Shown: positions 5,793-9,729 of the stretch, in pieces
Layout of the letters: each line of letters opens with the position of its first letter
How positions within the stretch are numbered: position 1 is the first letter of the stretch
DNA from: Gemmatimonadaceae bacterium
Lineage (GTDB): Bacteria > Gemmatimonadota > Gemmatimonadetes > Gemmatimonadales > Gemmatimonadaceae
Length of the DNA: 9,729 bases
Direction: 5' to 3'
Assembly: GCA_019689955.1 (NCBI GenBank)
Contig: JADGGM010000058.1
Span: 1-9,729 of the forward strand
Made by a program: the position numbers and the translations under genes
Notes under the pieces: model-generated
Told to the model about the DNA's origin: nothing
What the model saw: only the letters and a program-made list of their open reading frames with translations
Databases searched by the model: none

Positions 5793-8700
5793 TCAGCGGT
5801 TGAGGCTTACGGTGAACACGAACGACCGCGTCATCGGGTTGTTGAAGTAGTCGATGCCCTGGATCAGCACCTCGGCGCCGGCGAGGTTGGCCTCGGGGTC
5901 GATGCCGCGGTACTTGGTCCAGGTCTTCAGGTTGCGGCCGGAGAGGCGGAGGTCGACGCTCGAGAGGCCGAGGGTGTTGTGCACCCACCGGTTGTCCAGC
6001 GTGTAGGCCACCGAGATCTCGCGGAGCTTGGTGTAGCTGCCATCCTCGATGAACTGCGCGGCCACGGGACCGAAGCCGCTGCCGTCGCCCGTGAACCAGG
6101 CCTGGCCGTACGTCACGCCGGTCGCCGGGTTGGCCACGGCGCCGAAGTTGATCGGCGTGCCGGCGCCCGGCCCGGCCACCGCGCCGCTCGCACCGTCGCG
6201 GCCCGGCATGAAGTCCTTCCCGAACGTGCGCGTCTGATCGCGCATGTCCGTGTCCTTGTGCGTTCCGAAGTTGTAGAGCGCCCCACGGGTGCCGTTCCAG
6301 ACGTCGCCGCCATGCTTGATGTCGAGCAACCCGGAGATCTGCACCTTGTGGAACCGGAACGACGTGCGGATGCTCCCGAGCCAATCGGGGTTCGGATCGG
6401 CGATCACGCGATTGGTCGGGTCGACGACCGGGAACCCGTCAGCGCCGATGTACAGCGCACCCGCCGGCGCGCCGCCGCACTCCTGGTCGATGTTGTGGCC
6501 ATCGATGACCAGGCCGCGGCCGCACTTCGCGAAGTCCGAGCCGCGCAGCACGCCCAGCGCATAGCCCACGTACGCCGAGGACTCGGTCCCGGAGAAGTAG
6601 CCGCCGGTCGGCAGATCCACGTACTGCGCGCCGAGGAGGCTCTCCACCTTGTTGCGGTTACGCGACCACTGCGCCCCGACCTCCCAGGAGAGATCGCTGC
6701 GGGTGAGGACGCGGTAGTTGGCCGTGACTTCCCATCCCTTGTTGCTCAGCTCTCCACCGTTCTTGAGCACCGTGCTGAAGCCGGTGGACTGCGGGACCGG
6801 GAGCCGCAGGAGCATGTCGGTGGTGCGGCTGTCGTAGTACGTCACGCCGACATCGACCTTCTGGTCGAAGAGACCGAGGTCGAGGCCGACTTCCGTCTCC
6901 TTCGTGATCTCGGGCTTGACGTCAGCGTTACCACGGCTGAAGGTCGTCACCAAGCCACCCTGGCCGTTCTGGTTGGTCAGCGTGCTGTTGATGTACGAGT
7001 CGCCGATACCGCCGCTGAAGAGCGCCGTGATCGTCTGGTAGACGCCGGGCTCGCGCCCGGTCTGCCCCCACGCCGCACGCAGCTTGCCGAAGTTCAGCAC
7101 GCCACGCCCCTCACCGCCGTTCAGCAGGTTCGTGAACGTCCAGGCCGCGCTGAACTTCGGGAACCAGTGCCGGCGATCGCTGGCCCCGAACGTGGAGAAC
7201 CCATCGTTGCGGAGGGCCGCCGTGAGGAAGAGCTGGTTGAACAGGTCCGCCGTCGCCTGGCCGAAGTACGACTCCGTGTGGATCGTGGAGCGGAACTCCG
7301 TCGGCGTCCAGCTCACCGTGTTGTCGATCGAGAACGGGAGATCGGCGAGCATGTCGATCCCGTCGACCGTCACGTTGCGGTAGCGGCGAATGTTCAGGTT
7401 CTGCCCGAGCGTCAGCGTCCCCGCGAAGCTGGGGCTGAACGTGTGGTTGGCGGTGGCCGTCAGGTTGTGGTCGACCTGGTAGTTCACGATGTCGCGCCGG
7501 AGGACCTCACCGTTCGGCTGCGCCGACGACGAGATGGCGAGACCGAGGTTGCGCCAGTCGGTGTAGTAGTCGCCGCCCAGGTTCTCCTTGATCGAGAGCC
7601 AGTCGAGCGGGTCCCAGTCGATGTTGGCGCTCCCGATGACGCGATTGAGCTCCTGGATGCTGATGTCGCGGTTGACGACGAAGAACGGGTTGTCGTAGTT
7701 GCGGGTGACCTTGACCGCGTCCGGGGCCGGGTTCGGGAACCGGTAGGAACGCTGCAGCCCGTCCGGCGACAGGTACTCCCTGTTGTTGAAGTTGGGGGAC
7801 GTGCGCAGGGCACCGAGCAGCAACCCGGACACGTTCGACCCCTTCTCGATGTATTGCCCACGGGCATCGGCGTACAGCACGTTGCCGCCGATGTTCAACC
7901 GATCGAACAGGCGGTGGCTCGCCTTCACGCGGACGTCGGTCTTCTTGTACGCGTTGTTCGGGCCGATGATGACGCCCTTCTGATCGAGGTAGGCGGCGGA
8001 CAGGAAGAAGGTCGTCCGGTCGTTACCGCCCGACACGCTCAGGTTGTTGTCGAAGGTGTTCCCCGTGTGGAACATCTCGCTCCAGTGGTCGTACACGGGC
8101 GTGCTGGTATCGAGCTTCGGGCCGAATGAGAGGGAGGTGGGGCTGCAGTTGAATCCCCCGCAGCCGGCAGCGACACCCGCGCTCCCCTGGCCAAAGTCGG
8201 TCTGCAGCGGAACGCGCCGGTTGACCTCGTCGATCGTGTACGACGAGCGCAGCGAGTACCGCGTGGCCCCCGGCTTCCCGCTCTTGGTCGTGATGAGGAT
8301 CACGCCTTGCGCGGCGCGTGCGCCGTAGATCGCCGCGGCCGCGGCGCCCTTCAAGACGTCGATCGACTCGATGTCGTCGGGGTTCAGGTCGCTGGCCCGG
8401 TTCGAGACCGTCGTGCTACCGGTGTTGTCGCCGGTGGCGTCGGTCGTGTTGTCGATCGGCACGCCGTCGACGACGAACAGGGGCTGCGAGGTGCCCTGGA
8501 TCGTCTTGGGGCCGCGGATGCGGATGTAGGCCGAGGCGCCGGGCTCGCCGGACTGCGTGCGCACCTCGACGTTCGGCGCCTTCGCCGCCAGGGCGCTCAC
8601 GATGTTGCTCTCGTTCGAGCGGGCAATGAGCGCGGAGTCGACGGTGTTGATGACGTTCCCGAGCTTCTCTCGCGTGGTCGCCGTGCCCGCGCCGGTGACG

Positions 8701-9053
8701 ACGACCTCACCGAGGCGCAGCGGGTTCGCGGCCAGGACGAAGTCCTGCGTGATCGCGCCGGGGTTGAGGGTGATCTGCACCGTCTTCGCCCGGTACCCGA
8801 TGAGCCGGGCGGTCATGCTGACGGTCTGTCCGCGGACGCGCGGACCGGGAACGACGAACTGATACCGCCCATCTTCCTGCGTCAGCGTGCCGGTGTTCAA
8901 CCCCTCGATGAACACGCTGACCGCTGCGAGCGGCGCACCAGCTTCGCTGGTGACGCGGCCACTGATCGTGGCGCTTTCCTGCGCTGCCGCCCACGCGGGG
9001 AGCAACGCCAGCGCACACGTCAGCGCGAGGACTGACCGAACTGGACGTCCCAT
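5793..9053 (-). CDS. SusC/RagA-family TonB-dependent outer-membrane transporter
   Basis: 1086 residues from ATG at 9053, preceded by AGGAGG with a four-base spacer. The protein actively imports a ligand across the outer membrane using TonB/ExbBD energy, with its SusD partner as lid. Domain order: signal peptide 1-24 (cleavage at AAA/QE); carboxypeptidase-regulatory-like domain of about 28-107 (ISGRVTSEAGAPLAAVSVFI); a LGEVVVTG segment at 114-121, the usual site of the TonB box in this family; plug domain of about 125-258 with PLFVVDGVPI (191-200) and VLKGAAAAAIYGARAAQGVI (233-252); then a large barrel that closes with RSFVFTVSLNR. No N-terminal STN signalling domain is present, so control through an anti-sigma factor is not expected. 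Cys pairs 298/303 and 844/859 are candidates for disulfides in external loops. The gene leads the operon, read from the promoter at 9340-9368. Substrate unknown. Confidence 0.96.
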   Translation of the reverse strand: MGRPVRSVLALTCALALLPAWAAAQESATISGRVTSEAGAPLAAVSVFIEGLNTGTLTQEDGRYQFVVPGPRVRGQTVSMTARLIGYRAKTVQITLNPGAITQDFVLAANPLRLGEVVVTGAGTATTREKLGNVINTVDSALIARSNESNIVSALAAKAPNVEVRTQSGEPGASAYIRIRGPKTIQGTSQPLFVVDGVPIDNTTDATGDNTGSTTVSNRASDLNPDDIESIDVLKGAAAAAIYGARAAQGVILITTKSGKPGATRYSLRSSYTIDEVNRRVPLQTDFGQGSAGVAAGCGGFNCSPTSLSFGPKLDTSTPVYDHWSEMFHTGNTFDNNLSVSGGNDRTTFFLSAAYLDQKGVIIGPNNAYKKTDVRVKASHRLFDRLNIGGNVLYADARGQYIEKGSNVSGLLLGALRTSPNFNNREYLSPDGLQRSYRFPNPAPDAVKVTRNYDNPFFVVNRDISIQELNRVIGSANIDWDPLDWLSIKENLGGDYYTDWRNLGLAISSSAQPNGEVLRRDIVNYQVDHNLTATANHTFSPSFAGTLTLGQNLNIRRYRNVTVDGIDMLADLPFSIDNTVSWTPTEFRSTIHTESYFGQATADLFNQLFLTAALRNDGFSTFGASDRRHWFPKFSAAWTFTNLLNGGEGRGVLNFGKLRAAWGQTGREPGVYQTITALFSGGIGDSYINSTLTNQNGQGGLVTTFSRGNADVKPEITKETEVGLDLGLFDQKVDVGVTYYDSRTTDMLLRLPVPQSTGFSTVLKNGGELSNKGWEVTANYRVLTRSDLSWEVGAQWSRNRNKVESLLGAQYVDLPTGGYFSGTESSAYVGYALGVLRGSDFAKCGRGLVIDGHNIDQECGGAPAGALYIGADGFPVVDPTNRVIADPNPDWLGSIRTSFRFHKVQISGLLDIKHGGDVWNGTRGALYNFGTHKDTDMRDQTRTFGKDFMPGRDGASGAVAGPGAGTPINFGAVANPATGVTYGQAWFTGDGSGFGPVAAQFIEDGSYTKLREISVAYTLDNRWVHNTLGLSSVDLRLSGRNLKTWTKYRGIDPEANLAGAEVLIQGIDYFNNPMTRSFVFTVSLNR

Positions 9054-9333
9054 TCTTCCTCCTTACCACCTCTTCCAAAAGGTGTGTGCCGTTCAATTGC
9101 TGGCATGGGATCCACGTCGCAGTGCAACGCGCGACGACGAGTCACCTACGAGTTGTCTGTGGGCTCACCTCCGGCGTGAAATGTGACTTCAACCTGACAG
9201 CGGCTGGGCAAGTCGCCGCGAAGTGTCCGGCGACGAGAGAGACAGTGGGCCAGCGAGGTTGCGATACCGGGTCCCGCAAGGCTGTGCAGCGAGGGGTCAC
9301 GCCGCAGGGTGGACCAGCGGCCTGGTCAGAAGT
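9054..9333 (-). promoter_or_regulatory. Predicted 280-base untranslated leader of the SusCD operon
   Basis: If the promoter at 9340-9368 is used, transcription would begin near 9333 and leave about 280 bases before the SusC start. The leader has a hairpin at its 5' end (9312-9327) and another with arms GTCGCCG/CGGCGAC at 9212-9218 and 9228-9234. Its 3' end carries the AGGAGG ribosome site (9058-9063). I recognise no known riboswitch. A second, closer promoter would shorten this leader, but I see none as good. Confidence 0.4.
9312..9327 (-). other. Hairpin at the predicted 5' end of the SusCD transcript
   Basis: GACCAG (9312-9317) and CTGGTC (9322-9327) form a perfect six-base stem with a four-base loop, starting about six bases into the predicted transcript. 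It may stabilise the mRNA 5' end, or the same dyad may be a repressor site just downstream of the start. Confidence 0.45.
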
Positions 9334-9339
9334 GGATCG

Positions 9340-9368
9340 AGTATACGGGCAGGTGCAAACCGTGTCAA
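9340..9368 (-). promoter_or_regulatory. Close-to-consensus sigma-70 promoter driving SusCD
   Basis: On the minus strand TTGACA (9368-9363), exactly 17 bases of spacer and TATACT (9345-9340) match the housekeeping consensus at 11 of 12 positions. A purine start (A at 9333) lies at the expected distance. It lies in the only intergenic region upstream of SusC, in the right orientation. Confidence 0.65.
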
Positions 9369-9378
9369 TATTGTGTCA
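9362..9378. repeat. Direct repeat of GTGTCA overlapping the -35 box
   Basis: GTGTCA occurs at 9362-9367 and 9373-9378. The copies are 11 bases apart start to start, about one helical turn, and are separated by AATATT-like AT-rich sequence. One copy overlaps the -35 hexamer. This geometry would suit a regulator that binds as a tandem dimer, but two six-base copies are weak evidence. Confidence 0.35.
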
Positions 9379-9574
9379 GAATTCACCTTAGCGACCACAG
9401 AGCGCGCGCGGACGCCGTTCCTTGGCGCCTGGCGCCGCGATGCGGGGCTCGCGTATTAATGGCGCGACGAACGGCGGCACGCGTTCGGGCCCTTCGCCCG
9501 TATCCTGGTGCGGGATCGCGCTCTTTCGGGTGCTTTTCGCCGCCGAAGACCTGTGGCTCGATGGGGTTACAGAT
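9379..9574. other. Intergenic region between the SusCD promoter and the divergent right-edge gene
   Basis: This should hold the promoter of the plus-strand gene at 9575; the best -10-like element is TATTAA at 9454-9459, without a credible -35. It also contains GGCGCC-T-GGCGCC (9424-9436), which is a doubled palindrome, and a five-base hairpin CGGGC/GCCCG (9486-9500). A long minus-strand frame across this area has no family character. Confidence 0.4.
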
Positions 9575-9729
9575 ATGCCCTTTGGCTCGCGTAGCGTTGG
9601 AGTTGCGCCAGAGAACGCGCCGGTGTTCCCCGGCTCGAGGAACGCGGTGGCGGGCGCGTTGCTGGCATGCACGCTCGCTCTCGGGGTCCTCCCCCCCCGC
9701 CCCGCCGCGGCGCAGGAGGTGCTCACGGC
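9575..9729 (+). CDS. Exported protein, only the signal peptide region in the window (partial)
   Basis: The frame is open from ATG at 9575 to the right edge (51 codons). It encodes a positively charged start, a hydrophobic core (AVAGALLACTLALGVLPP, about residues 25-42) and a cleavage site AAA/QE followed by VLT. This matches the signal-peptide style of the other exported proteins here. A GGGG eight bases upstream is a weak ribosome site. The n-region is long, so GTG at 9623 is an alternative start giving a signal peptide of more usual length. The gene is divergent from SusC. Nothing of the mature protein is visible beyond a few residues, so no function can be given. Confidence 0.65.
   Translation, partial: MPFGSRSVGVAPENAPVFPGSRNAVAGALLACTLALGVLPPRPAAAQEVLT

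Noticed and set aside
5703..8129. Long plus-strand open frame of 808 codons
   Set aside because: It is antisense to the SusC and SusD genes, which are certain from their family motifs; its composition is Arg/Val/Asp/Glu-rich without domain features.
9020..9106. 28-codon upstream frame in the SusC leader, overlapping the SusC start
   Set aside because: An ATG at 9106 opens a short frame ending at 9020, but it lacks a good ribosome site and can easily arise by chance.
9388..9726. Minus-strand frame of 112 codons at the right edge
   Set aside because: It is antisense to the signal-peptide gene at 9575 and has low-complexity Arg/Pro/Ser/Ala composition; the plus-strand frame is the better gene.
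1..9729. CRISPR arrays, insertion sequences, phage genes, attachment sites
   Set aside because: No regularly spaced repeats, transposase or integrase motifs, or terminal inverted repeats were seen.

Overview
The window is a GC-rich stretch of a Gram-negative (outer-membrane-bearing) chromosome. High GC content, a SusC/SusD pair, signal peptides that nearly all end in Ala-Gln, and several small lipoproteins together suggest Gemmatimonadota or a similar high-GC lineage. This is inference from style, since there is no rRNA or other marker gene. Almost every gene encodes an exported or envelope protein. Both ends of the window cut through genes.

Left part (1-2923, minus strand): a three-gene operon read from right to left. 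Two tandem paralogues (1697-2923, then 482-1675) encode proteins of about 400 residues. Each has a signal peptide, a body rich in beta-strands that looks like an outer-membrane barrel and opens with a GLIDIPVAWVSP motif, and a C-terminal coiled coil of about 75 residues. The third gene (start at 445, runs off the left edge) encodes another exported coiled-coil protein. Gaps of 21 and 36 bases imply co-transcription. I cannot assign a function. The GLIDIP motif distantly recalls YjbH-type outer-membrane proteins of exopolysaccharide loci. This is the best candidate in the window for an undescribed system.

Middle (2924-4290): a 412-base intergenic region, then two small lipoprotein genes facing each other. 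The plus-strand gene (3336-3719) has a GTG start and a clear Shine-Dalgarno. The minus-strand gene (3738-4169) combines a lipobox with a glycine/alanine-rich hydrophobic segment and a polyproline tail. A perfect 17-bp hairpin followed by a T-run (4246-4290) ends the next operon.

Right-centre (4340-9053, minus strand): a SusC-type TonB-dependent transporter (5793-9053) followed after 16 bases by its SusD-like lipoprotein (4340-5776). Together they should form a substrate-capturing and importing complex in the outer membrane. No hydrolase, inner-membrane transporter or dedicated regulator lies in the window, so the substrate is unknown. A close-to-consensus sigma-70 promoter (9340-9368) lies about 280 bases upstream of the transporter start, predicting a long leader. 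A direct repeat overlaps its -35 box.

Right edge (9575-9729, plus strand): the start of a divergent gene for an exported protein; only its signal peptide is present.
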